From contig NZ_MNBW01000002.1 in NCBI RefSeq assembly GCF_001879715.1, forward strand, positions 62,001 to 126,000: 64,000 bases of DNA. Direction: 5' to 3'. Each line of letters starts with the position of its first letter. The stretch's first letter is position 1. The stretch comes from Nioella nitratireducens. GTDB lineage: Bacteria; Pseudomonadota; Alphaproteobacteria; Rhodobacterales; Rhodobacteraceae. Under the pieces are notes generated by a model that was not told where the DNA came from, did not search any database, and worked only from the letters and a program-made list of their open reading frames with translations. The position numbers were made by a program, and so were the translations under genes. Shown in pieces: positions 52,744 to 61,519 of this stretch.

Positions 52744-54348
52744 CTAAAGCGCATACAGTCGGTAGAGCGGTGTGCGCAGGACCTCTGTCATCGGCACTTC
52801 TGCAAGTTCACGCAGGATACTGCGATTTACTGAAACCCGGTTGGGGCACACCGGGAAAAGGACGAAATCGGCATTCTCAATCCCGTTCAATCCACCATAG
52901 CTCCAAGGGGCGGCTCCCACCAGCGGCGGGAAATCCCCAAACAGCCAAAGCGGGCTCAAATAGTCGGCGACAAAGATCGCCTGCCCCTGCGCCAGATCGC
53001 GCTCCTCAAGATCAGCGGCGATCGAAGCGAAATATCGGGGGCTGACCATACTCTGGCAGTCCGGCAACGCTTCGTTCAAGAACTCGACCGGACCCGCTGG
53101 CCGCTGCCCGAAGAACTCTCTCTGTCCATCGTCAACCACGAAGTACTGACCGCCGGACAGGGCCGCGCCGCGTTCCAACAATACATCCTGATGGTGAGAG
53201 CTTCCAATCACCAGCGGAACAAAGCCCGACCGATCAGCCAGCGCCGCGCGCACAGGGCTGGTCGCAAGATTGAAGAAATTCGGCGCCACGGCCACCGCAA
53301 GGCCAAGGCTGATCACCGTCAAGCCAAAGCGTCGGAAATCCGTCAGCTTCGGGGCCCACACCAGCAAAAGCAGGGCCTCAAAGCCCAGAAACAGAGGATC
53401 AAAGCCAGCATTCTGGTCGCTGACATAGGCCCCTGCCAGAAAGGTGCACACAAGCAGAAGACCTTTACGCTGCGCCCCGTCACGGACCAAAAGATACGCG
53501 GCGATAGCGGTCAAAACCGCAGGAGCCAGCATTTGCGCACTGGTGACCATGCGCAGAACCCCGCCGCCCGCATATGGCCGCGCGTCGGACCGGGCGATGT
53601 AAAGCAGATCGTCCAGGTAGGCCAACCAATAATCCATGCCCCAAAGAACGGTCAGTAGGATCGCTATCGTCAAACCGGTCGCAAGGGCGATGATCACGAC
53701 CCTGGTCTGACGAGTCACGAGCAGGCCCAACACAGCCAAGGGCAGGAAGGCGACGAAATACGTGATCTTGATCAGTGCAAGTCCGGCCAAGGCCACGCCG
53801 ATGAAGACAGCTTCCCAGAGCGCAGGCTTATCCGGTTGAAGCAGGGCAGCCAGAAGCGCAACAAAGCTCAGCGCCCAGCACCAGCGGTTGTAATGAACAT
53901 TTATCGACAGGCTGAATTCGGGACGCCCGTGGACAAGGGCGAGCGTGATGACCATGACCGCACAAGCGAACGCAAGCGCCCAGACCCAAGGCATCCGTTT
54001 GACCGCGATCGCCAAACCGGCAGCCGCAAGCCCCCCGGCCATCAAGATCTGCACGACGAGAAAGGCCTGCCCTGTGGGCACCCCTGCGGCCATCAAATCC
54101 GAGATGGGAGAAAACGCCAATTCGCCGAGTGGCGTCACAAAATCGAGATGCGGCCGCTGTCCTTGCGACATCCGGTCGAGAATATCGACTAGATGCAGTG
54201 CATCGGCCCAATGCGATGTGATCACAAGATTGCCCGGCGCCAGCAAAACCATCGAAAACGCCGCCCAGACAATCGTCAAAATCGACCATGCGCGGCGGCT
54301 CTCCATCACGAACTGCGTTTTCTCCGTTCGGAGAGGTTGGGAAGGCAT
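52744..54348 (-). CDS. Polytopic membrane protein of unknown function
   Basis: A protein of about 534 residues with roughly ten membrane helices in the first 400 residues (SILTIVWAAFSMVLLAPG; later AVLGLLVTRQ and related stretches) and a C-terminal soluble domain of about 140 residues (VFADYLSPLWLFGDF; FPVCPNRVSVNRSIL). It resembles GT-C/ArnT-like membrane proteins in layout, but no catalytic motif was identified. Start uncertain: ATG 54348, GTG 54387 or ATG 54306. Codon use looks less GC-biased than the neighbours. Together with the adjacent gene remnant this suggests horizontal acquisition. Confidence 0.7.
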   Translation of the reverse strand: MPSQPLRTEKTQFVMESRRAWSILTIVWAAFSMVLLAPGNLVITSHWADALHLVDILDRMSQGQRPHLDFVTPLGELAFSPISDLMAAGVPTGQAFLVVQILMAGGLAAAGLAIAVKRMPWVWALAFACAVMVITLALVHGRPEFSLSINVHYNRWCWALSFVALLAALLQPDKPALWEAVFIGVALAGLALIKITYFVAFLPLAVLGLLVTRQTRVVIIALATGLTIAILLTVLWGMDYWLAYLDDLLYIARSDARPYAGGGVLRMVTSAQMLAPAVLTAIAAYLLVRDGAQRKGLLLVCTFLAGAYVSDQNAGFDPLFLGFEALLLLVWAPKLTDFRRFGLTVISLGLAVAVAPNFFNLATSPVRAALADRSGFVPLVIGSSHHQDVLLERGAALSGGQYFVVDDGQREFFGQRPAGPVEFLNEALPDCQSMVSPRYFASIAADLEERDLAQGQAIFVADYLSPLWLFGDFPPLVGAAPWSYGGLNGIENADFVLFPVCPNRVSVNRSILRELAEVPMTEVLRTPLYRLYAL

Positions 54349-54536
54349 GGAGGGGTTCCAATCTGCGATTGTTTCCAATTCGTCCACTAGCCCAGTCGAT
54401 AACCCCGCGCAAGCAATCGCGCCGGCAAATCATCCATCACTTTGGTTTGGACCCAACAGGAGATCTTGGCGGCTCCTTGGAACATGCCACACCATCCAAA
54501 CCGAGTCACCCAACCTTCGCCCCGCTCTAAACGGCA

Positions 54537-54565
54537 AAAAGCCCCGACGCGGTGCCGGGGCTTTT
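54537..54565. terminator. Rho-independent terminator downstream of yebC
   Basis: AAAAGCCCCG (54537-54546) pairs perfectly with CGGGGCTTTT (54556-54565) around a nine-base loop, with A/T runs on both sides so it can stop transcription in either direction. It lies 70 bases after the yebC stop and also shields the upstream region of the atypical membrane-protein gene. Confidence 0.85.
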
Positions 54566-54585
54566 GCGATTCCGTATGCACGCCC

Positions 54586-54618
54586 GGTGTACGGGGGGTG
54601 CACAGGGGGTGTACGGGG
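54586..54618. repeat. Three 11-bp tandem repeats after yebC
   Basis: GGTGTACGGGG, GGTGCACAGGG and GGTGTACGGGG follow one another without spacing between the yebC stop and its terminator. Units 1 and 3 are identical; unit 2 differs at two positions. The role is unknown; it could be a small variable-number repeat. Confidence 0.65.
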
Positions 54619-54634
54619 GACGACGGGCCGATTT

Positions 54635-55381
54635 TCAGCCCGCGAGCTGCTCCATCACCTCGTCCGAAATCTCGAAATTGGCGGTGACGCGCTGCACGTC
54701 TTCGTCGTCTTCCAGCACCTCGATCAGCTTCATCAGCTTTTGCGCCCCGTCCAGATCCAGATCGGTCGTGGTCGTCGGCTGCCAGATCAGCTTGGCGGTC
54801 TCGGACTCGCCCAAGGCCTCTTCCAGCGCGGTTGAAACCTCGTTCAGATCGGTGTCGGCACAGGTGATGATGTGCTGGTCCTCGGTCGACTCGACGTTCT
54901 CGGCGCCAGCTTCGATCGCGGCCTCCATCACCGTGTCTTCATCACCGATCGAGGCCGGGTAGACGATCTCGCCCTTGCGCTCGAACATGAACGAAACAGA
55001 CCCGGTTTCCCCAAGGTTTCCGCCGTGTTTGCCGAAGGTCGAGCGCACGGTCGACGCCGTGCGGTTGCGGTTGTCGGTCATCGCCTCGACGATCACGGCC
55101 ACGCCGCCGGGGCCATAGCCCTCGTAACGGATTTCCTCGTAATCATCGCCGCCCGCAGCCTGCGATTTGTCGATGGCGCGCTGGATCACGTCCTTGGGCA
55201 CCGACTGCGATTTGGCTTCCTTCACCGCAAGGCGCAACCTCGGGTTCTTGTCCGGGTCGGGGTCGCCCATCTTGGCGGCCACGGTGATTTCCTTGGCCAG
55301 CTTGGAAAACAGCTTGGACCGCGCCGCATCCTGACGGCCCTTCCGGTGCTGGATGTTCGCCCATTTTGAATGGCCTGCCAT
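54635..55381 (-). CDS. yebC: YebC/PmpR (TACO1) family protein
   Basis: A 248-residue protein of the YebC family: [22 protein letters not shown] at the N-terminus, [23 protein letters not shown] in the middle. Members act in translation of proline-rich stretches (TACO1/YebC) or as DNA-binding regulators (PmpR). The ATG at 55381 matches all homologues; the open frame upstream is not part of the gene. Divergent from the HisA-like gene. Confidence 0.95.
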   Translation of the reverse strand: MAGHSKWANIQHRKGRQDAARSKLFSKLAKEITVAAKMGDPDPDKNPRLRLAVKEAKSQSVPKDVIQRAIDKSQAAGGDDYEEIRYEGYGPGGVAVIVEAMTDNRNRTASTVRSTFGKHGGNLGETGSVSFMFERKGEIVYPASIGDEDTVMEAAIEAGAENVESTEDQHIITCADTDLNEVSTALEEALGESETAKLIWQPTTTTDLDLDGAQKLMKLIEVLEDDEDVQRVTANFEISDEVMEQLAG

Positions 55382-55519
55382 CTCGCCTCTCCTGCAATAC
55401 TTGATCGGCGCGGTTCTACTGCACTGCCCCCACGGGGCGCAAGCGGCCTTTGGCGACGCGTTGCACAGGCTGAATGCCGTTTTCGGGCCACTGCGTGGAC
55501 GCGCGACTCGGCTATGTAA

Positions 55520-55534
55520 CCGGGGAAACCCCGG
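55520..55534 (+). promoter_or_regulatory. Hairpin overlapping the ribosome-binding region of the HisA-like gene
   Basis: CCGGGG-AAA-CCCCGG is a perfect six-pair hairpin. Its 3' arm runs into GGGAGA, the likely ribosome-binding sequence 10-14 bases before the ATG at 55548. It may limit translation initiation; inferred from pairing only. Confidence 0.4.
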
Positions 55535-55547
55535 GAGAACCTGACCC

Positions 55548-56291
55548 ATGATGATATACCCCACTATCGAACTGCAAAATGGCCACTGCGTGAGCCTGCG
55601 CCGGGGCCGTCTGGATGACCCCCAGATCTGGCATGTCGATCCGGTCGCCAAGGCCAAGAGCTATGCCGAAGATGGGGCCGAATGGCTGCATTTGACCAAT
55701 TTCGACTGGGTTGCCGGCAATGACGGCACCGCCGAAATCGTCAAGGATATCATCCTGCAATGCGGTATTCCGGTCCAGCTCGGCGGCGGGTTCCGCAGCC
55801 TCGAAGCCATTGCCAACTGGATTGACATGGGCGCCGGACGGATCGTGGTCAGCTCGCTCGCCGTGCAAAACCCCGATCTCGTGAAGCAGGCCGCCAAGCG
55901 CTTCCCCGACCAGATCGTGATCGCCGTCGATGTCTACAAGGGCGGGTTGATGAGCGATGGCTGGCGGTCGACCGCCGCGATCACCCCAGCCGATTTCATT
56001 GCCGCCTTCGATGAAGATCCGCTGGCCGCGATCCTGATCACCGACATCGATTCGGATATCGAAGAGAGCGACGGTTCGCTCGGCGTCATCAGTGGGCTCG
56101 CCGACGGGGCCCGCGCCCCGGTCATCGCCCGCGGTCTGTCGCGCAGCCTCGACGACATCGCCCGCCTGAAATACGTGCCCCATATCTCGGGGGCGGTCAT
56201 CGGGCGCGCCCTGTTCGACAAGTCGATCGACCTGTGCGACGCATTGGCCGTGGCCAATGCCCGCCCCGGTCCCACGGCAGAGTTCATCTGA
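55548..56291 (+). CDS. HisA-like TIM-barrel protein (divergent ProFAR isomerase homologue)
   Basis: A 247-residue (beta/alpha)8 protein related to HisA. It keeps phosphate-binding features (VQLGGGFRS at 76-84) and the D128-containing AVDVYKGG, and [10 protein letters not shown] near the end. The N-terminal catalytic Asp8 of HisA is Glu8 here (YPTIELQNG), and the second phosphate/acid loop reads [12 protein letters not shown]. No other histidine genes are near. It is either an isomerase with altered chemistry or a paralogue with another sugar-phosphate substrate. Confidence 0.75.
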   Translation: MMIYPTIELQNGHCVSLRRGRLDDPQIWHVDPVAKAKSYAEDGAEWLHLTNFDWVAGNDGTAEIVKDIILQCGIPVQLGGGFRSLEAIANWIDMGAGRIVVSSLAVQNPDLVKQAAKRFPDQIVIAVDVYKGGLMSDGWRSTAAITPADFIAAFDEDPLAAILITDIDSDIEESDGSLGVISGLADGARAPVIARGLSRSLDDIARLKYVPHISGAVIGRALFDKSIDLCDALAVANARPGPTAEFI

Positions 56292-56329
56292 CAGGTGACG
56301 GCGGCGTCATGGCGCGATAGCCTCGCGTC

Positions 56330-58105
56330 ATGACCACAGACCAGATCCTGCTTTTCACCCTGTTTGGAACCGTGTTCGGCCTGCTGCTGTGGGGCCGGTT
56401 CCGCTATGATCTTGTCGCCTTCGGTGCCCTGATGGCGGGCGTGGTGCTGGGGCTGGTGCCGTCGCACGATGCCTTTGCCGGGTTCGGCCATCCCGCCACG
56501 TTGGTGGTGGCGCTTGTGCTGGTGGTCTCGGCCGGTCTGGTGCGGTCGGGTGCTGTGTTTCTGATCACGCGGACGCTGGTGGACAGCACCCGCTCCCTCG
56601 GTGCCCATATCACCATCATGGGCGGCGTCGGCGGTGTGCTTTCGGCCTTCATGAACAATGTCGCGGCCCTTGCCCTGCTGATGCCGGTCGACATCGCCAC
56701 CGCGCGCAAGGCGGGCCGCGTGCCGGGCCTGTCGCTGATGCCGCTGTCCTTTGCCACCATCCTTGGCGGCATGGCCACGCTCATCGGCACACCGCCCAAT
56801 ATCATCATCGCGTCCATTCGGCAGGATGCGCTCGGCGCGCCGTTCGGCATGTTCGACTTCGCCCCCGTTGGCGGTATCGCTGCCATCGCTGGCCTGATCT
56901 TCGTGGCGTTGGTCGGCTGGCGCCTGATCCCTACGCGCGACTCCGGGGTCGGCAAAGACCCGATGGGCGACCTCGCCCCCTATATTGCGGAACTGACAAT
57001 CCCCGAGAACAACAAGCTGGTGGGCACCCGCCTGCGCGACCTGCTGGACCCGGCTGAGGCGTCGGACGTGGCCATTCTGGGCGTGATGCGAGACGGCCAG
57101 CGGCGCTTTGGCATCGGGCGCAATCTGGACCTGAAGGCAGGCGACATCCTTATCCTTGAAGCGGCGCCCGATGCGCTCGACGAATTCCGCAGTGCATCGA
57201 GCCTCGATTTCGCCCCCGAGGGTCATGCCATCGAAGATGCCGTAGGCGAAGGTGTGCGCCTTGTCGAAATGGTTGTGCCCGAGGGCAGCCGCATCGCCGG
57301 GCGCTCATCGCAGGCCATCGGGCTTGGCTGGCGCAAGCGCACGGTGCTGATGGGGATCTCTCGCAAGGGCACCCGGATCGCCAAACGCCTGCGCCAGACG
57401 GTAATCGAACCGGGCGACATTCTGCTGCTGCTGACCCCGTCGGACACGACCGAAGACGTGGTTGACTGGCTCGGCGGCCTGGCACTGGCCGACCGGGGGC
57501 TGGCCGTGACGCGCGACAGCAAGACATGGGCCGCCATCGGGTTTTTCGCGGCGGCGGTCGCGGCGGCGGCCTTTGGGGTGCTCTATCTGCCGGTCGCGCT
57601 CGGGCTGGTGGTGGTGGCCTATGTCCTGTTCAAGATCCTGCCGTTGTCCGAGGTCTATACCCATATCGAATGGCCGGTGGTGGTCCTGCTCGGCTCGATG
57701 ATTCCACTCGGCGCGGCGCTGCAATCCTCTGGTGGGACCGAATTGCTGGCCAATGGGCTGGTGACGCTGACAGCAGGCTGGCCCGCATGGGGAACTTTGA
57801 CCGTCTTGATGGTGGTGACCATGACGCTGAGCGATGTGCTCAACAACACCGCGACGGCAATCGTGGCCGCGCCCGTGGGAATCCAGATGGCTCAAACGCT
57901 TGACGTTAATCCCGACCCGTTCCTGATGGCGGTCGCGGTTGCGGCCTCGGCGGCGTTCCTGACCCCGATCGGCCACAAGAACAACACGCTGATCCTTGGC
58001 CCCGGCGGCTATGGATTCGGCGATTACTGGCGCATGGGGCTGCCATTGGAGATCATCGTGATCACCGTTTCGATCCCGACCATTCTGGTGGTCTGGCCGC
58101 TTTAA
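56330..58105 (+). CDS. SLC13 family permease with two TrkA-C domains
   Basis: A 591-residue anion/sodium symporter-like protein. There are about six helices on each side of a cytosolic insert (about 215-380) containing two RCK_C/TrkA-C domains (DLKAGDILILEAAP and VIEPGDILLLLTP are their closing strands). Helix hairpins include FMNNVAALALLMP and IGTPPNIIIAS, the family signatures, and NNTATAIVAAP in the second half. Likely a sulphate, dicarboxylate or related anion importer; substrate unknown. It follows the HisA-like gene by 38 bases and ends 5 bases before the convergent DMT gene. Confidence 0.9.
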   Translation: MTTDQILLFTLFGTVFGLLLWGRFRYDLVAFGALMAGVVLGLVPSHDAFAGFGHPATLVVALVLVVSAGLVRSGAVFLITRTLVDSTRSLGAHITIMGGVGGVLSAFMNNVAALALLMPVDIATARKAGRVPGLSLMPLSFATILGGMATLIGTPPNIIIASIRQDALGAPFGMFDFAPVGGIAAIAGLIFVALVGWRLIPTRDSGVGKDPMGDLAPYIAELTIPENNKLVGTRLRDLLDPAEASDVAILGVMRDGQRRFGIGRNLDLKAGDILILEAAPDALDEFRSASSLDFAPEGHAIEDAVGEGVRLVEMVVPEGSRIAGRSSQAIGLGWRKRTVLMGISRKGTRIAKRLRQTVIEPGDILLLLTPSDTTEDVVDWLGGLALADRGLAVTRDSKTWAAIGFFAAAVAAAAFGVLYLPVALGLVVVAYVLFKILPLSEVYTHIEWPVVVLLGSMIPLGAALQSSGGTELLANGLVTLTAGWPAWGTLTVLMVVTMTLSDVLNNTATAIVAAPVGIQMAQTLDVNPDPFLMAVAVAASAAFLTPIGHKNNTLILGPGGYGFGDYWRMGLPLEIIVITVSIPTILVVWPL

Positions 58106-58110
58106 GCAGA

Positions 58111-58995
58111 TCACGCCCCGCCGACAGGGCGCCGTCTTCGCTGCCCCCACAGCCCCGCAAGGTTGTTGAGCGCCAAGGCCCCCAGCACCACCGAGCCGCC
58201 CGCCAAGGTCCAGCCACCGGGCACCTCGCCCACCCCCCACCAAACGAAGAGCGGGCCGAAGACGGCCTCCAGCAGCATGATCAGCGCAACATCCGCCGGC
58301 GGCAGGTAGCGCGGCCCAAGGCTGAGCAGCGCCGCCGCGCCGGGGACGACGATCACCGCGATCAAGGCCACGGCGGGGACCGAGGCGCCGGGAACCGTCA
58401 GGCCGGGCGCAAGAACCACCGCCACGACCGCCGCGAACGCGCCCGCAATCGCCATCGCAGGAACCATCGACAACGCCTTTCGCTGTTCGGCAATCGCAAA
58501 AATCACGGCCCAAGAGACCGCCGTCACCATGGCCGCGAGGTCTCCGGTCAGGCTGCCGGCACCCCCCCCGGCGCTACCGCGCGCAATCAGGGCGATCCCG
58601 ATCAGGACCGCCGCTATGGTCAGCAGGGTGCGCCGTGGCACCCGCTGCCCCATCACGAACCGGGCAATCAGCGCCGAAAAGACCGGCATCGTCGCCAGAA
58701 TGAACAGCGTATTGGCGGCGAGCGTGTGGTTGACCGAGTAAAGGAAGCTGACATTGCCGAGCGTGTAGCTCGCCCCGATCGCCACGCCCGGCAGACCAAC
58801 GGCGCGCATCAGCCCGAGGGCATCCCGCCCGCGCGTGGCCATCAGCCAGAGCGAGATCATCACTGCCATGCCAAGCCCACGCCAGAACATCAGCGTCCAT
58901 TCCGGCACATCCGCCAGCCGGATCAGCAGCACGTCCGGCGACAGGATCAGAACACCCGACAGCGTGATCAACAGGCCCTTGCCGTAATCGCTCAT
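58111..58995 (-). CDS. DMT superfamily transporter (EamA type), copy C
   Basis: A 294-residue, ten-helix EamA-type transporter (LLITLSGVLILSPDVLLIRL at the N-terminus; IMLLEAVFGPLFVWW in the second repeat). Its ribosome-binding GAGG overlaps the stop region of a 27-codon open frame just upstream. It is the last gene of the minus-strand run 5-FCL, YmdB-type, DMT copy B, microprotein, DMT copy C. Substrate unknown. Confidence 0.88.
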   Translation of the reverse strand: MSDYGKGLLITLSGVLILSPDVLLIRLADVPEWTLMFWRGLGMAVMISLWLMATRGRDALGLMRAVGLPGVAIGASYTLGNVSFLYSVNHTLAANTLFILATMPVFSALIARFVMGQRVPRRTLLTIAAVLIGIALIARGSAGGGAGSLTGDLAAMVTAVSWAVIFAIAEQRKALSMVPAMAIAGAFAAVVAVVLAPGLTVPGASVPAVALIAVIVVPGAAALLSLGPRYLPPADVALIMLLEAVFGPLFVWWGVGEVPGGWTLAGGSVVLGALALNNLAGLWGQRRRRPVGGA

Positions 58996-59005
58996 GCGCG
59001 CCGCC

Positions 59006-59089
59006 TCAACGCAGCCAGACGACCGGGATGAGCGCCGAAGCCAGAGCGAAGGTGGCCCACCCCCACGGGGGAAAAAGCTTTGCGATCAT
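59006..59089 (-). CDS. Putative 27-residue single-span membrane microprotein
   Basis: A 27-codon frame fills the gap between two DMT transporter genes. It begins MIAKLFPPWGWATF, continues with a hydrophobic Ala/Leu/Ser stretch and ends IPVVWLR; this would be one membrane helix with Trp at both interfaces. AGGA lies 6 bases before the ATG (complement of 59087-59089), which is 21 bases after the upstream DMT stop; its stop is 10 bases before the next start. SD, spacing and composition support a real gene; no homologue is known to me. Confidence 0.5.
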   Translation of the reverse strand: MIAKLFPPWGWATFALASALIPVVWLR

Positions 59090-59110
59090 TCATGATCCTG
59101 TCTCATTTGG

Positions 59111-60040
59111 TCAGGGGTCATGTTCCCCATGTGCCCCCGTCACGTCCAGTGGCTGTTTTGGTCTCGGCTGCACGAGGAAGAGCCCCGCGAAAAGCAACGC
59201 GAAGGCCGCCCAGACCCAGAGCGAATATCGCTCGCCCAACAGCAGGCGCGACCAGACCACCGCGAACCCGGTCACAAGGTAGCTGACCTGCGCCGCAAAG
59301 ACCGCCCCGCCCCGTCCGACCAGCCAGACATAGCCGGCATAGACAAGAGCATGGAGCGCCGCCGAAACGACGATGGCCAGGTCCGGCGCGCCCCATGGCG
59401 GCAGGGGGGAAATCCATTCACCGGTCGCCAAAGCCGCGATCAGCGCGATCGGCGCCCCGATCAGAGAAGCGCCCAGCAACACCTGAACGGCATCCAGATC
59501 ACCGGGCTGGCGCGAGGCAACGAAATTGCCTTCGATGGCGTAGAACGTCGGGGCGATCAGCCCGACCGGCAGCCACAACAACATCGCGGGGTCCGGCAGG
59601 CTGCTGTCCGGGGCGGCAATCAGGACAATCGCCAGCATTCCCAACCCCAGTCCCAAAAGCCGTGCCAGCGAGAACCGGTCATTGCCGACCGCCAGCGCAA
59701 TAGGAAAGGAGATCATCGGCACCATCGCGATCAAAAGCGCTATGATCCCGGCGGGAAGGTGAACAGCGGCGGTGTAGCTGGCCACATTGGGCAAAAGGGT
59801 GCCGATCAGCGCGATGACCAGGTAGAACCCGAGCGCCCTGCGATTTAGCGGCACCCCCCGCCCCATTCGCCAGTTGACCAGCGCCAGCACCACCGCACCA
59901 AGGGTGAACTGCCAGAAGATGATACCCACATGGCGGTAGCCTTCGCTGACCGCGATCTTGCCCATCGGAATGGTCAGGCCCCAGCCCATGCCGCAAAAGA
60001 GCAGCAATCCGACCAGAACCCGCTTTTCAGAGCGCGCCAT
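59111..60040 (-). CDS. DMT superfamily transporter (EamA type), copy B
   Basis: A 309-residue, ten-helix EamA-type transporter (LVGLLLFCGMGWGLTIPMGKI at the N-terminus; VSYLVTGFAVVWSRLLLGE closing the second repeat). The start at 60040 lies within the end of the YmdB-type gene (overlap 60027-60040), implying cotranscription. A putative microprotein gene begins 21 bases after its stop. Substrate unknown. Confidence 0.88.
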   Translation of the reverse strand: MARSEKRVLVGLLLFCGMGWGLTIPMGKIAVSEGYRHVGIIFWQFTLGAVVLALVNWRMGRGVPLNRRALGFYLVIALIGTLLPNVASYTAAVHLPAGIIALLIAMVPMISFPIALAVGNDRFSLARLLGLGLGMLAIVLIAAPDSSLPDPAMLLWLPVGLIAPTFYAIEGNFVASRQPGDLDAVQVLLGASLIGAPIALIAALATGEWISPLPPWGAPDLAIVVSAALHALVYAGYVWLVGRGGAVFAAQVSYLVTGFAVVWSRLLLGERYSLWVWAAFALLFAGLFLVQPRPKQPLDVTGAHGEHDP

Positions 60041-60851
60041 CCGGCCCCGTCTGCTGCAAGCGTCCGCCGATCCGGACGGGCGCAACATTCAGCGCCTTGC
60101 CGGTCTTGTTGTCGGTCTCGACGAAGACGCCCGACAGCGTGGCCGCGCCGTTGGCTGGGGTGAACCGGTCCTTTTGCATCCCGGTGATGAAACGGCGCAG
60201 TGGCTCGGTCTTTTCCATGCCGATCACGCTGTCATAGTCGCCGGTCATGCCAGCATCGGTCAGGTAGGCGGTGCCCCCCGGCAGGATCTGCGCATCGCCC
60301 GTGGGAACATGGGTATGGGTGCCCACCACAAGGCTGGCGCGGCCATCGCAGAAATGCCCCGTCGCCATTTTCTCGGACGTGGCCTCGCAATGGATATCGA
60401 CGATGACAGCCGAGGCGATACCGCCGAGCGGGTGCGCGCGCAAAACCGCCTCCAACGCCGAGAACGGGTCCGAGAAGGGCCGTTTCATGAACACCTGCCC
60501 AAGCGCCTGAGCGACCAGGACCTTGCGCCCGCCCTTGGCCTCGAACAACTGGAACCCTCGGCCGGGGGCGGATTTGGCGTAATTGATCGGGCGGATGATC
60601 CGTGGCTCTTTCTCGATATATTGCAGCATGTCGCGCTGATCGAAGGCATGATCGCCCAGGGTCAGGCAATCGACCCCGGCCTCCAGCAGTGTCTGCGCAT
60701 GAGATTGCGACAATCCATGGCCGGACGTGGCGTTTTCGCCATTCACCACCACGAAATCGAGCCGCCAGTCCTGCCGCAGCTTGGGCAGGGTCTCCGAAAT
60801 GGCGGCGCGCCCCGCACGCCCCATCACGTCACCAAGAAATAGAAGCCTCAT
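60027..60851 (-). CDS. YmdB-type metallophosphoesterase
   Basis: A 274-residue enzyme of the family of Bacillus YmdB, a 2',3'-cyclic nucleotide phosphodiesterase. Metal-site residues: D8 in FLGDVMGRAG, E39-N40 in VNGENA, H68, H154 in VDIHCEA, H179 and H181 in GTHTHVP. The usual Asn of the GNH motif is Asp here (D67 in LGDHAFD), which may alter metal binding. The ATG at 60851 begins MRLLFLGDV, as expected. It follows the 5-FCL gene by 19 bases on the same strand. Confidence 0.88.
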   Translation of the reverse strand: MRLLFLGDVMGRAGRAAISETLPKLRQDWRLDFVVVNGENATSGHGLSQSHAQTLLEAGVDCLTLGDHAFDQRDMLQYIEKEPRIIRPINYAKSAPGRGFQLFEAKGGRKVLVAQALGQVFMKRPFSDPFSALEAVLRAHPLGGIASAVIVDIHCEATSEKMATGHFCDGRASLVVGTHTHVPTGDAQILPGGTAYLTDAGMTGDYDSVIGMEKTEPLRRFITGMQKDRFTPANGAATLSGVFVETDNKTGKALNVAPVRIGGRLQQTGPDGAL

Positions 60852-60870
60852 GGCCAAAGGCTTAGGGTGT

Positions 60871-61443
60871 TCAGGCGGGCGCGGCAAGAGGGCGGTGGAT
60901 GCCCGTTTCTGTCACGACGGCATCCAACCGTTGATCGGTGGGTTCCACAACCAGACCATCGAGGCGCTGCGCCGCATAGGCAAAGCCAATCGCGCGGGTC
61001 GGCCGCAGGCCGCGCAGGCGTTCCAACGTCCGATCATAGAAGCCGCCGCCATAGCCCAAGCGATTGCAATCGGCGTCAAATGCCACGAGCGGCGCAATCA
61101 GGATCTCGGGCTCCAGCCAGTCGCCGGTTGCGGGCACGCGGGCACCGAAGGGGCCATCGGCCATTTCGCAGCCCGGTGTCCATTCGCGAAAGGTCAGCGG
61201 CAGCCCCTTGCCCGCGATCACCGGCACGCAAATGCGGTTCGATTGCGCCAGTTCGGTCATCGCGGTGGATGGGTCCAACTCGGTCCGCATCGCCATATAG
61301 GCCGAGATCACCCTGCCCTTGACCGGGCCGATTTCCTGCAACAGCGCGGCGTTGGCATCAGCCACCGAGGCGATGCCAAACGCCTCGGCCCGAGCGGCGA
61401 AGGCGGCTTTGCGCAGGGCGGCTTTCTGTTCGGTCAAATCCAT
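60871..61443 (-). CDS. 5-formyltetrahydrofolate cyclo-ligase
   Basis: ATP-dependent conversion of 5-formyl-THF to 5,10-methenyl-THF, 190 residues. N-terminal EQKAALRKAAFAARAE, RTELDPS and the signature GYGGGFYDRTLERLRG near the C-terminus are family features. First gene of the minus-strand run leading to the YmdB-type protein and two DMT transporters. The upstream gap to the divergent VOC gene is only 76 bases and shows no 6S RNA-like element. Confidence 0.92.
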   Translation of the reverse strand: MDLTEQKAALRKAAFAARAEAFGIASVADANAALLQEIGPVKGRVISAYMAMRTELDPSTAMTELAQSNRICVPVIAGKGLPLTFREWTPGCEMADGPFGARVPATGDWLEPEILIAPLVAFDADCNRLGYGGGFYDRTLERLRGLRPTRAIGFAYAAQRLDGLVVEPTDQRLDAVVTETGIHRPLAAPA

Positions 61444-61519
61444 CGCGGGCCTCGCTCTTGCGCCCGGTCGCGCGGGCGGGTTTGATGCCGCTTACCATAG
61501 AGCGTGACCGGAGGCACCC

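Noticed and set aside
61444-61519. 6S RNA next to the 5-formyl-THF cyclo-ligase gene
   Set aside because: The 76-base gap is too short and shows no long bubble-hairpin; linkage known from other bacteria is not kept here.
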